From Nephrocerus scutellatus (Eukaryota > Arthropoda > Insecta > Diptera > Pipunculidae), in assembly GCA_947095585.1 (NCBI GenBank), contig OX352766.1:310001-374000 (forward strand): DNA of 64,000 nucleotides, given 5' to 3'. Positions 23,340 to 34,531 of this stretch are shown here, piece by piece. The stretch's first letter is position 1; every line of letters begins with the position of its first letter. A program made the position numbers and the translations under genes. The notes beneath the pieces are model-generated. The model worked only from the letters and a program-made list of their open reading frames with translations, did not search any database and was not told the origin of the DNA.

Positions 23340-24360
23340 CAGCCTTCAAAAATCAAAAATGCTTGGATCCTCTGTTGAACAATTCGGTCCTTCAGGAACT
23401 GGTTGACGTTTTTTTTTTTTAAAGGCCTGTAGTTTAAACGAGACGGAGTCGACTAATTGATTCCACATCCAAGAGGGACAAAAGGAAGGTTGGGTTCTAC
23501 ATAAAAGAGGCTTAAAGGCAAATCTACGCTGATTAGAACTGAAAAACGTTGCCGACAAAAGGACCTGGAACTAAAGAACTCTGAACAGCATCCGTACCGT
23601 AGGAAAATTTGTAGAAAACATTTTGAAAGCTCCTACATTTCGTAGAATCAAGAGATGATGAACCATACGAACAACTACTCTATTCTGAATTCTATCAAGA
23701 TAATGAAGATGTGCTTTTGGAGCCGCTACCCCCCCCCCCCCCCCACCCATACATATGAATTAAATTCCAAAATTGGTCCAACACAAGTCTTATATAATCT
23801 TAATACATCAGAGGAGGTGAAGTATAAGTTGCAACGTTTTATGCAACCAAAGCATTGACTCGCTCTTTTTGAAATTTCATAAAAGTGCTCCTTCCAAGAG
23901 AGTTTACTTGAAACTTTCAAGCCAAACATTTTAAGGGAATCAGATCTCGAAATAGGGGGGCACCATTGATTACTGGTGGCACGTAATGCTGAACTGCCTT
24001 CTGAGAAGAAAAAAAGATAAGCCTGGAATTTATTTGGGTTTACTTCCGCCCTTATTAGATCTGCCCCAATCAAGAACGACTTCAATGTTCGACAGAATGC
24101 CAATCAAGCGCGATTTGCATTCTTTTTGTCTGGCAAACTCAATGAAAGCCGAAAGTATCATCGGCAATCAGATATCACAGGTTTTATAAGATAATAGGTC
24201 ATTATAATATATTTTAAGAAAAGCGTAGGTGACAAGGATCAGCCTTGTGGCACGCCAGCATTGATTTCATACGAAGATGAAGATATACCGTTCAATACAA
24301 CTTTGATTTTACCTTTCCATAAATATTTCTCAATCCATCCAATGAGAGAGGTGTCTTAGT
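23340..24360 (-). mobile_element. LINE 3' half (RT and C-terminus), antisense, 5'-truncated
   Basis: On the - strand from 24360: WIEKYLWKGKIKVVLNG, the RT motif INAGVPQG (about 24250), then LSPTLFL. The thumb and C-terminal part (ISKRASQCFGCIKRCNLYF, LYKTCVGPILEFNSYVWVG) reach 23755 and a C-terminal tail reaches 23345. A T-run at 23409-23420 interrupts the tail. Where it ends at 24360 another LINE tail begins. Confidence 0.72.
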
Positions 24361-25140
24361 TTTTTTTTTTTATACTTTGCGCACTCGTAAAGGGGTTCGC
24401 ACCCTTATGTATGCTCGGCTATATGCTTGCCACAGAGTGGGCGTTAAGGAAAAGGAGGAGAAAAGAGTAGGTGTCTATGAGCTTGTGTTCTGAATGCCTG
24501 TGGATCATAGTGATGTAGAAATATAAAGGTTAGCAGATCCTTCCACATACGTATTGTACGGCTGAAGAACGAATCCCTGAACTGTAACTGTACGTCCGAA
24601 GATGGGCTTGAGGGTAAACTGATGACCATTTAGAACGCCACGAGTATTGCGATTGAGGAGAGGAGGAGGAGAGGTGGCATGCAGTTGGCTATTATTTCTC
24701 TTGAGCACCGTTTGTGGAAGAAGCGATAAGACAGGGACAAGCAGGAAACGTTCCTGCGGTGTTCCAACGAATCTATTGATTTTGAATTGTTTTCGTCACC
24801 GATAAGGTTTGTATTCTATCTAGCTGATGCACGCACCAGACCAGATATGGCAATTGTACTCAAGTTTAGGGCGAATAAAAGCCTAGTAGATAGCAGCCAG
24901 ATCAGCTGGAGTGAAACATTTCTTGCACCAGGCTAGAAAACCTAAACATTTCGCAGCATTTTTGGCGATGTGCGTTAACGCACATACCGAGCATAGCGAG
25001 TTGTTCAGTTTCCTCGATGCAGGTGCCATTCATGGATAATGGCATGGGTTTTGGAAGCATTAAATTCTACTCGATTGTTTTCTCCGCATTGTATTATGCT
25101 GTCTAGGTCAGCATTTAACGTGCCTAGCATACGAAGTTGT
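24361..25140 (-). mobile_element. Second Jockey-like LINE 3' fragment, antisense, abutting the first
   Basis: The T-run at 24361-24373 is its poly(A) tail seen from the + strand. On the - strand the terminal domain (TLKPIFGRT, then QFRDSFFSRTIRMWKDLL) lies at 24450-24640. The RT C-terminal region (MPLSMNGTCIEETEQLAML) lies at about 24990-25045 and matches the copy at 47690. It seems to have inserted at, or been truncated against, the first LINE. Confidence 0.72.
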
Positions 25141-25784
25141 TTGAGTTCCACATGAGAAGTGGGGGGGGGGGTTCCTCAAAGTTAAAAGTAATCTGTCAGT
25201 TCGCATCTCAACATGGCGACCGAAGAGCCGTACAGGAGATTTCACTCTATAATGATGAGAGATACGAGCGTTACCGCGATGTCGACATCGTGGCTAAGCC
25301 TACGCTGGAAGGATGTCGTAGACCAGGACGCGCAGAGTTTTAGGGATGGATGCCAAACTGGATGACATCGGCTCGAAATCGAAATTCGCAGCAGAAGATG
25401 GGGGGTGGGAGGGGGAATAGTAGGGGGTAGGGGCCTTACAGTTATTCTTATTTCCTTTCAAAAGTTATTTCGAGATTTTTATTTTATGCTGTGCTAGGCT
25501 GCACTCAATATGCGGCTGGCCTAACCGCGGCAATTAGCGTACATATAGTGATGATGATGTTTTATTAGCAATGGGAGGAAGAGCAGCTTTTTGTTTGTCT
25601 GTTCAAATGGTTGTTCTCAACTTCCTAATTATGAAGAAAAAACGAAAAACATACAACAATATAAGCGTTTTTTTGTTTGTTTGTCACTTACATGGTAATA
25701 TGCGCGTAAATACGTAGGTATGCATGTATGCATATTTGTATATGTATTGTATGTACACATTGGCATACCTGAAAATGTTTACTA

Positions 25785-25815
<31 letters not shown>

Positions 25816-26800
25816 ATCTATGTGTATGTATCATTAATTATTTTATAAATTGGTGTTTTGGTTTGATTGAACAGCAATAGCAACTTATTATTGCACATTG
25901 CAAAGGTTCTCTTCATCACTGACTCTTCTTAGACACAACAGTAATAAGAAGTACATATATAATATCAAGTAATATGCATTCATGTATGTATGTAATTTTG
26001 AATGAAAGCAATGACTAACAACAATGAAAAGCAATGCAAGAAACGCAATAGAGATTAACAGTAATAATAGTAATAATAAATTTTGTTTTTTTCGTAATAC
26101 TTTTCTTATATTAATAGTAAGTCCATATATGAAGATTGGAGATCCACACACATCTATACTCATATTATGATTTAAAGATAAATATACTATAACCATTGAT
26201 AAGCCATTGCTAGGAATGCACATCCGCCGTAGTGTATGTGACAAGGGGCGACGATATTTCATTCGCGGATAGAAGCCCAAATGTTATTGAGCCAAACTTA
26301 AAATTTAGAGGAAATAAACTGCTGATGCCGTGCTGGATGCCTCTGCTGTTGAAGGGTTGCATTTTTTTCCAATACATTTTTTTGTTGTTTTGGCAACAAC
26401 CTGTGCCGCCGCAAGCAACATCACACAAACAACTCACACACGCTATTCTATCGATATCGAAAAATTCACCACACCAATCCGACCAATTACTACGTTTATA
26501 TGCAGGGTGAAGAGTTTTAGTTAGAGTTGTGGTGAAATTTCACCTTCACATGACAGATAGAAGTTTAGTTAAGATTGTATGTCAAAGATATATTTCGGCT
26601 CGACTTCGCTGAGAGTGTAGTGTAGCCGAGTCGAGTCAAGCTCATCTGAACTCGATCCAGGTTTATATAGTTGTGGTAAAAACGTAGTTCAAGCTGGCTT
26701 CAACTTTGCATGTAAACGTAGTAAATGGTGTCTCATCAAAATCAACCACAAAATCATGCATCGCATTGCAGCAAAAGAGAGAGAGTAACACCAAAAATGT
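25141..26800. other. AT-rich intergenic with TA microsatellite
   Basis: A poly-G run near 25157-25169, a TATATA run at about 25785-25805, and scattered TATG repeats. No gene recognised. Confidence 0.35.
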
Positions 26801-26802
26801 CT

Positions 26803-27175
26803 ATGAGTCAATCTGAACAAATTGTCAAAAACGAAAAAATTTTTACTCATTTTGACGATTTCACTACAAAAGTAAAACTCGAAAAAAATAGCGGAAAATA
26901 GAAATTTTGCCAACTTTTACTAAACAAATATCTGTGAGTGATATACAAACCAACTGTCAAAAACGAATTTATTGGCAAGAAATTGTTACTAGTTTTTCTG
27001 ATTTTACTAAAAAGTGTTCACATAGTCAGAAAACTCGAAAAAAAAGAGAGCGGAAAATAGAGAGTAAGTTCATTTCCCCTCCATGAACGTTTTGACAACT
27101 TTCGCTACAAAAATGTCTGTGAATAAATGTGAACAAAGTGTCAAAAAAGATTTTATTGGCAAGAAACTGAGATGT
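26803..27175. repeat. Degenerate tandem repeat, about three copies
   Basis: Copies start near 26803, 26931 and 27115, each beginning TGTCTRTGAGT or similar and carrying ACTGTCAAAAACGA and TTTATTGGCAAGAAA. The middle copy is longest. Internal CTCGAAAAAAA.AG.GCGGAAAATAGA blocks repeat twice. Confidence 0.65.
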
Positions 27176-27515
27176 GGCGTTCATTGGATTTTTCTCTTCA
27201 TTGACAGAAAGAGTGCACTCTTTTTTTTTGGCGTTAGGCGTAAAAAATGTACACTCGCACGTTTTGTATGTATATTTGTGTCGAAATGATCACACAAATC
27301 CGCCAATGATCATCATAACAAAAGCGGTTATTTTAAGACTGAATAATAAAGAAACAAATCGAGCGCACATTTATTCAGTGAGTGCATTATTTAAGAACTC
27401 GGTGCCTGACTTTTTCAATCAAAAGAACGTCATATAACCAACTAACTTGTGAAGGTTCATTTTTGACGTAAGCGATTTTGACAGTTGCTACCTAGACATA
27501 GACGTTGTGGTTTGC

Positions 27516-27662
27516 GTTCCCGTACTTTTTTGTGTACTTGATTTTTATGTCAATTTAATCTTTTATGCATTAATGGTCAGCAAGACCGACATATTGGCAA
27601 ATATTATTTTTTTTTATTAAAATGCAATTAAATAAAATTAAAAAAAAAAAAAGTACGGGAAC
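27516..27662. mobile_element. Small MITE with 16-bp perfect TIRs
   Basis: GTTCCCGTACTTTTTT at 27516-27531 is perfectly inverted at 27647-27662. The 147-bp interval is AT-rich and noncoding. No clear target duplication was seen. Confidence 0.6.
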
Positions 27663-29637
27663 AGACCTAATGAATGTATTGCATGTAATTTTCACACGGA
27701 TTTTCGAAGCAAACCAGCAAATGTTAACCGTCTAGGAATGAAGAAGAGGGAAGTGCAAGGCGTTTTCGAACTGAGCGAACATTTCATCTTTCACTTTACA
27801 ATACACAAACGATAGTTTCACAGGATAGACGGAAAAATAAGAACAGACAGAAATTAGAAAGTAGTAGCACCAGCACCACCAGTTTGATTACAATTCAGGT
27901 TTTTGAATACCGTTTGGTTTTTGTACCTCCCTAGTCTTACACCACAGCGGAATCAGTGCCTTTGTAAAGGTTTTGTGTAAATATAACCTTCACCCAACTC
28001 TCGGCATTGACAAATATAACTTCTAGTACGCAATAACAATATAGGTATTGATTGATTGATTAATTAATTATTACTTAAGTTAAAATGTTACAATTATTAA
28101 GAACATCAATTACCAAATTAGACAAAGAATTCTTTTTCAGTTTTATTTGTAAGCTGAAGAAGCCGAATGGTTTTTCCTTAATACATATTTAGAGAATACA
28201 AAGATTATACCAAAGTTGAACGGTATTTTAAGTTCAAGAATATTATGCAAAAGAAAAAAAAATCATGAACACCCTTTATGGGTAGATTATGACAAACAGC
28301 AAACACACAGAATACAAAGTCTATGTGAGCTCACATCCGACAAACGATATTCTTGTAACAGCCCTTGACTTTCGTCCTTTCCCACTTAAGCTAATATCCA
28401 AACCACCCGATGCAATGTTTCCGAAAGTTCCACAAAAGCAGAAAAACATACGACCATAACTTACACAGTTCCGAACTAACAGTTCTTAACTGTAAATGAT
28501 ACGCTTGCATTACTGAGCTGAAGAGAAGAGCGAGAGAGAAAGTGCACATTGCGGCTTTCGGCCGGCACTTGAATGGCAGTGAGACCTCACGTGATTCACT
28601 ACGAATGACGTGATATCCTAAGGAACTACATGTGAGTTGTTTCAAGAATGCGAGGAACGAAAGTGTCACTCACATGACATGATAACTATACTCAGGAAAT
28701 AATTTGTATGCTACGAGCATGCTTAGCTCTGACTGTATATCCAAACTCGAATTGGACTTTGTTGCACTTTTGAATGTGCAATAGAGTCCAAAGGTGAGGT
28801 TTGGTTGGACTTAAAACACGGTAGAAGAGCAATTAGTTGGAGGGAGTTTAAGTTAATTATTAAGGAATCCGAACATTTAGGCGGGTAGTTGTTTTTGACA
28901 GCCCTTATGCCCCCCCCCCAATTGGGGTAACAGGACACAAGTGAATAAGTACAAGTCATTGTCGATGTTTTAAATCTAATAGCTTGAAAAACAAGACTAG
29001 ACAGTTCGAGCTTGCCTTACACGCACAACCAACTAAAATTCCAATTATTATTTCGCGATGAACTTCAAAGAAATATTTGCGTTAAAGTCTACCTGCTCAC
29101 TTGTTGTCGTTTTTGATTTGTAATGGTGGGCTAAAGTTTTTTAAAAGCAACATTACACCATAATTGGTATACGATTCAAATAATAAACAGAATATACGCG
29201 TAACCGTGGTTACTGAGAAGTTCTCACCAGGTATATTGGCCTGGACTGCCGTGTAGTGGACGGACGAACGAACAAACGGACAGACGTCTTGACCTTCTCG
29301 TCCTTTTGACCAAAGTCAATCATCAATTTGATGAGAAATCAAACGACGACATTTACGCCTAAAAGTGAGCAATGGGGAAACTTAATTTTTCTTTGACTAA
29401 CGAGTATGTACGTCAGTCAACCGTGTAACGTAAACAACGCAAAAAATTTATTTTCTATAACTGTGCAATTTCATTTCATTTTTTATAATTGGCTGTACGC
29501 ACAGCCAATTATTGTAAAAAAACTAAACAAAAAGCAAACAAACAAGTGAATTAAAAAAAAAAATGAAATTGTACAGTTGGTTGTTGTGCATTACGTTCCA
29601 TATCGATTCTATTCATAGCATCATATCGATGATGATA
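27663..29637. other. Intergenic, no recognisable gene
   Basis: AT-rich sequence with short hairpins (for example around 28590-28680 and 29490-29515) and an ACGG/ACGA run near 29258-29285. Confidence 0.35.
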
Positions 29638-31539
29638 CACTGCGGTTCACTAAATAAGAAGCAGGCAAATTTTGAGAAGTAAAAATGATCTAACTCCCGA
29701 TATATGACAGTGTGAGAAACAAACAAAAAATGGACAGTGGTTCGTCTTGAATGCAATTGTGAATTATAAGATTTTGAGAGAACAAGCTACCGGTAGTTTT
29801 ATGAAACTTTAACTGACTGAGTAAGAATGGCATGCATTTAAATTCGTTGATAAGATTGGAAGCAATCATAATACAATCGTTGTCGTGGATTGATTCATTT
29901 TTTTTTTATATAAAAAGTTAGTTTTGTAAAAAATAAAGGTTTTGCCTTTTTATAGAATGGCTAAAAAAAATAGTTTGACATTGTCAGAGAAAAGGACAAA
30001 ATAGATGTTTACCATTCGGTAGTCATCCTTGATAAACAGCTAAGCTGGAACTCTCATATCAAGTCCGCCATCGAACGTGCCTCTAGGGCCATGTGGGCCA
30101 ATAGACGCCTTTACGGCAGAACGTTGGGTCTTAAAGCAAAAAATGATATACTGGATGTATAGAATGATGGCGAGACCCATTATCACGTACGCGGCCAACG
30201 TTTGGTGTCAAAAAGTACTTGAACAAATAACGGCAACTAAGCTTCAGAAGCTACAAAGAATTGCCTGGCTCGGTATTACGGGCGCCATTCGTACCTGCAC
30301 AATCGCTGTATTAAAAGCTGTCATTGGACTAAATCCCTTGGAAATCTTCATATGGAAGCTGCAGCCATAATACAAATACAAACCAGGTGACAATGTGGGA
30401 CACCTGAAAATTCTTGAATCAATTCCCGAAAGAGACATGTTTTGCACTATCTCCAACATAATGGTGGCGGAGAACTGTTTTGGAAGGTATATTGAAGCGT
30501 GCTTACTGGTCAAATAGTGTTCCACCACTGAACGCTAAAGGGCTGGTCTTGTTCACAGATGGATCGAAAATGGAATCTGGAGTAGAAGCTGGTACTTTGG
30601 ACCCAACACCAAAGTCTTGATACCAATGGTGATGAGTTCCACGGAACTCCATGCCATTGAGGTCTGCGCTAGGATTAACCTTAGTAAAGGTATTATCGGC
30701 GCTAAGATTTATATCTTTTCAGATGGACAGGCAGCACTGAAAGCGTTATCGTCCAACATAATGGACTCTAAATCAGTTAAATGCTGCTACGATGCACTGT
30801 AATCCCTAAAAAGACATAACAGGGTGAAGCTCGGATGGGTCTCTGGTCACCAAGGAATTGCAGGCAACGAATATGCAGATGAACTAACTAGTGCTGGATA
30901 TAAATCTGTGTTCTTAGGACCGGAACCCTACTGTGGATATAACCCTGGACCGAGATAATCCAAACAATTAAGCAGGCCCTTTTCCTACAAGGAAATCCTT
31001 GATCAAGACAAGGATAGCATTAGAAAGCTGGTGAGATTTCTCTCAGGTCACCGTGGCTTGCGGTATCACCTTAACAAAATTAATCTAGGCTTAGACACGG
31101 AATGTAGGTTTTGCTCGGAAGATGAAGCGCTCATCGATGCCGTTAAACTTGCGTGAGATTACAACTCCATTAAAGATGGAATATTTGAGGTTGTTTTGAT
31201 GAAAAGTAGTTCTAGTCATTATTAAAAATTATACTTGGAGAATGAATACAAAATAAAAAATCAATTTTCCTTAAAAAAAAAAAGAATTTTTTTCATTCAT
31301 TTGTAAGGTGCTTCTAATCTTACGAACAGCAGATTTTCAAATGCACGACATTCTGACTCTGTTCTCTAATATACCGTTATCTTGTTGTGAATATTTTTTA
31401 AAACTTGATTTTGTATTAATCCCAAACTGCTCTAACTTTCACCATAATCTGTTTTTCTGTCCTTCCTGACAGATTCATTGGAGAAATATCTAAATTTATC
31501 TCCCAAAATGATGTGCTTCTAATCTAGTGAACTGCAGTG
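29638..31539 (+). mobile_element. mariner-like element carrying a nested LINE
   Basis: Inverted ends CACTGCGGTTCACTAAATAA (29638) and, on the other strand, CACTGCAGTTCACTAGATTA (from 31539) are each flanked by TA (29636-29637 and 31540-31541). Both continue AGAAGCA or a near variant. A start-like ORF at 29957 reads MAKKNSLTLSEKRTK, which looks like a transposase N-terminus, and is cut off at about 29998 by LINE sequence. A second TIR-like phrase, GTGCTTCTAATCTTACG, occurs at 31310-31326. Confidence 0.72.
29998..31170 (+). mobile_element. LINE fragment (RT thumb plus RNase H) nested in the mariner-like element
   Basis: Plus-strand reading, frameshifted: VILDKQLSWNSHIKSAIERA, an RT thumb (ITYAANVWCQKVLEQ...LQRIAWLGITGAIRTC), then RNase H (LFTDGSKMESGVEAG at about 30550, ELHAIEVCARINLS, IFSDGQAALKAL, WVSGHQGIAGNEYAD). 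A zinc-knuckle-like CRFCSEDEALID ends it. It belongs to the RNase H-bearing LINE clades. Confidence 0.75.
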
Positions 31540-31541
31540 TA

Positions 31542-32800
31542 CGTACACCGTTCGATTCACGGCATCGTATCGATGATGGTAATGTAAACTTTTTTGCCTG
31601 ACTTATAAATACTGATGTGCCATTAGGACATCACTCTGCCCATTGGGTGGGGTGGCTGCTGGCTGTTCACCTGCCTGTCTGACTGGTGTCGCATGAACAA
31701 TTACGCACTAATGGCAAGAAACAAAGCAAAGCAAAACAACGAAACACCTGGCATATTTTTGTGGGTTGTCGGTAGATAGGTGGAAGAAAGTGGGTAAGTA
31801 AGTGGACAGGGTGGTAAGTAGGTAGAAAGGTGAGTAAGTAGGCGGCGGCGGCGGAAAAGAAGATAGGTGGTGAGTGTGTGTTTGCTTGCACGTCAAAAAA
31901 ATAACAATCGAAGAATAGATTCTGTAAAGTCAAAGTCAAATTCATTTAAAGAAAACGATGCAATAAATAATTTATGTAATGCAGGTATGTATGTATGCAG
32001 GTATGAAGACATGAAATAAAAACAAAGTTAAACTATATATTAATATAAAGGTAGATTTTATAGGTACACAGGATTTATATAGAGTCATCCCAACACACAC
32101 GCACACACCTAACAACAACAACAACAACAACAGCAACAACAAAAGCTAAAGAAATTATGAATGTTGTTGTTGTTGTTTTTGTGGTTGTTGCTGTTTGTGT
32201 TGTGGTTGATATTAAAAATTTTTGGTCTACAGCGAAGCTTTCTGACAGTCGTAAGTGTAAAAAAGATGATTTTTAGATAAGTAAATCCACCAAATACACC
32301 ATACATGCAGGGTATGTGCATACAGATATGTGCTTGTTGTTGTCAACAAACTATCATCACATACTAGGCGCGTACGAGATAGCTGAGGGCTCAGAAATTT
32401 TCACATTCACCTCAGTGAAGAGGATTGCAACAACATTCTCCGCTATCTGTCAGCTCACCAACAAAAACTTTTAAAAGTCAACTGACAATGTGAAGTCAGT
32501 AGAGCGAATCCAAAATAATTTTGTCTCAAAAAATTGGAGATATTTCTCCGATATCTCAGCAAGCAATCGTGTTTGAGTTACAGAGGACACTGAGTACGCG
32601 GAGCCCTTCGCATCACGAACGCGCCTACTGTCTGGACATACGAGTGTGCGTCTCTGAAGTGAGTGAAGTGAAATCCTTCAACAGGATCTAGGTTCAACGC
32701 AATAATTATAGCGCCACACGCACGCAATCGTTTCATTAACGTCCAGCTGTCAGCTGCACAGATGACGTTTTGTGCATACTGTAAGTGTAGTGTAGTATTA
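31542..32800. other. Intergenic / downstream of PTP-ER
   Basis: 31549-31585 resembles the sequence just left of the mariner-like element (29600-29636; both contain ATCGATGATG). A CAA run (32110-32143) and a GTT run (32163-32205) face each other and could form a hairpin. No AATAAA on the - strand could be assigned to PTP-ER with confidence. Confidence 0.35.
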
Positions 32801-33012
32801 GAGTGTGGTCACACAGCGATGGGAATGAAAGTCATGCCAAGGTAACGAAGCATTTGTGTGTATGTTTGTCAATTTGGTGTTGTTTTGTTGTATAGAACGT
32901 TCATACTTTCGGTGGATTTTCGGTGGAATAAAGCTCTCTCTTTCCAACTCACTAAAAAACTACCTGTTTCGCTGGACATGACTTTCATTCCCTAGGCTGT
33001 GTGGCCACGCTC
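32801..33012. mobile_element. MITE with 36-bp TIRs, just downstream of the PTP-ER stop
   Basis: 32801-32836 and 32977-33012 are inverted repeats, 31 of 36 identical by eye, both with CACACAGC and GGGAATGAAAGTCATG. The 212-bp element lies about 95 bp past the stop codon, so it probably sits in the 3' UTR of PTP-ER. Superfamily unknown. Confidence 0.75.
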
Positions 33013-33106
33013 GTAGTAGCTACTATTGTTTGCGCATACTACATGCATTGTGTATTTGGTTGGTTAGTTGGTTTGGGGGTGTATTAGTATTAGTTCAGTT
33101 ATTTGT

Positions 33107-34531
33107 TTAAAATTTACGCAGCGCAAATGTCCGTTTGACATATAAACCGAGGGCTCGATGTATGAGCTCGTACTGTTCGACATTTTGTACCATGCCGCCC
33201 CGGTCGAGACGAAGATTGCACACAATGCTAAGCAGATCGACGTATACATCGGGTAAAGTGTCAATTTGTGATAACGGTGGCGGTGGAGTGACAGCCAAGC
33301 AAACAGATGAAGTTACTGTTGCTTGTTTGGCGGCCAGAATAGCAGCAACAGTATTGACAGCCCGCCGCGAATACGCACTCGCTTCTGTGTCACTGTCGAT
33401 ATTGCAGAGCATGGCCTGGTAATCCGTATCGGTTGCAGTTTCCATCCCTGGTGCAACTGACAGCAACAACTCTGCGAGCGACATCTCAAAGGATTTCCTC
33501 AATTGGCGTATGCCATTCAAAATGGCGATCAGACATCCTGTCCGGCCAATGCCAGCCGAACAGTGAACAATCGGAAAAGGTTGCGCATACGTCTGAGTGG
33601 ACATAAGATCGCTGTCTAAACGGAAAACCGCAAAATTGTGACTACTGTCGTCAAGGGTGGCGCTTGTTTTTGTTTTTACGGCATCACCAAATTCACTCTC
33701 ACACTTGCCGCCATTCAGCAAATGGACGCACAAGTCCAGCAATGTGTTAATATCATTTGGACTCCGGTGGTCTGGCCAATCGGCAAACCAATAATGATAG
33801 CAGGCAAATCTCTGCACGTGCATTTGTTGTTGCGGTGGCGACAAAAACAACGACGACGATGACGTCGACACGCTACTTGGAATACAATACAACGCTATGA
33901 ATTTGCGTATTTGATAGCCGACTTTCTGCACTAAGCCGACATTCTTTACAACAAAAAAATTCGAATTGAGCAACCTCGCCGGCAGCTGTGCAACGAGCAA
34001 CGAACGCTGATCGATTTGAAAAGTGTGCATGTTGGCGGCGGTCGTGCCGGTGGCGTTGCCATCCTCCTCCACATTCATTGCAAAATATTTATTAAACAAT
34101 GTACGGGCGGCCGCCACTGCCACATTAGTGGCCACACTACTGTCAACGCCACCGCCTCCGACGCCGCCACCAAGACCACAACCACCACCACCACCACATT
34201 CGATCGTTTCATTGTTTCCCGATATCATCAGAATTTTGTCCCTTTCCATTGGAAAGTAAGCCGAGCATTTTTGCTTAGCGTTCTCAGTAAAGTTGGTCAG
34301 CATGATGATTTTCTGCGCTAGTCCGCCTCCGTCTCCTTTAGTTGTGATTGTGTTCTTTCGGCTGCTGCTGCTGCTGCTGCTGTTGTTGTAATTAACATGG
34401 CCGGCTGCTGAACTGCTATTAGTTGTCGTCGTCTCCTTTGCAATATTCTGCTTAACCATCAGCCAGAAGTCGTACAAGGTATTGTTCATTGGTCCCTGTG
34501 TGGCAATGTAGCGCCTAGTTCCATCGTAATC
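33107..34531 (-). CDS. PTP-ER: PTP-ER coding exon 2: catalytic core
   Basis: Residues 1333-1806. RRYIATQGPMNNTLYDFWLM is the conserved phosphotyrosine-domain core. A Ser/Asn-rich insert follows, then NFTENAKQKCSAYFP. A Gly-rich insert (about 34130-34210) comes before the WPD segment HYWFADWPDHRSP. Catalytic Cys1656 is encoded at 33560-33562. QNVEQYELIHRALGLY near the end supplies the Q-loop Gln. The stop is TAA at 33107-33109. All residues needed for catalysis are present. Confidence 0.9.
   Translation of the reverse strand, partial: DYDGTRRYIATQGPMNNTLYDFWLMVKQNIAKETTTTNSSSAAGHVNYNNSSSSSSSRKNTITTKGDGGGLAQKIIMLTNFTENAKQKCSAYFPMERDKILMISGNNETIECGGGGGCGLGGGVGGGGVDSSVATNVAVAAARTLFNKYFAMNVEEDGNATGTTAANMHTFQIDQRSLLVAQLPARLLNSNFFVVKNVGLVQKVGYQIRKFIALYCIPSSVSTSSSSLFLSPPQQQMHVQRFACYHYWFADWPDHRSPNDINTLLDLCVHLLNGGKCESEFGDAVKTKTSATLDDSSHNFAVFRLDSDLMSTQTYAQPFPIVHCSAGIGRTGCLIAILNGIRQLRKSFEMSLAELLLSVAPGMETATDTDYQAMLCNIDSDTEASAYSRRAVNTVAAILAAKQATVTSSVCLAVTPPPPLSQIDTLPDVYVDLLSIVCNLRLDRGGMVQNVEQYELIHRALGLYVKRTFALRKF

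Noticed and set aside
33135..33422. + strand ORFs opposite PTP-ER exon 2
   Set aside because: They overlap the phosphatase coding strand and have no domain of their own.
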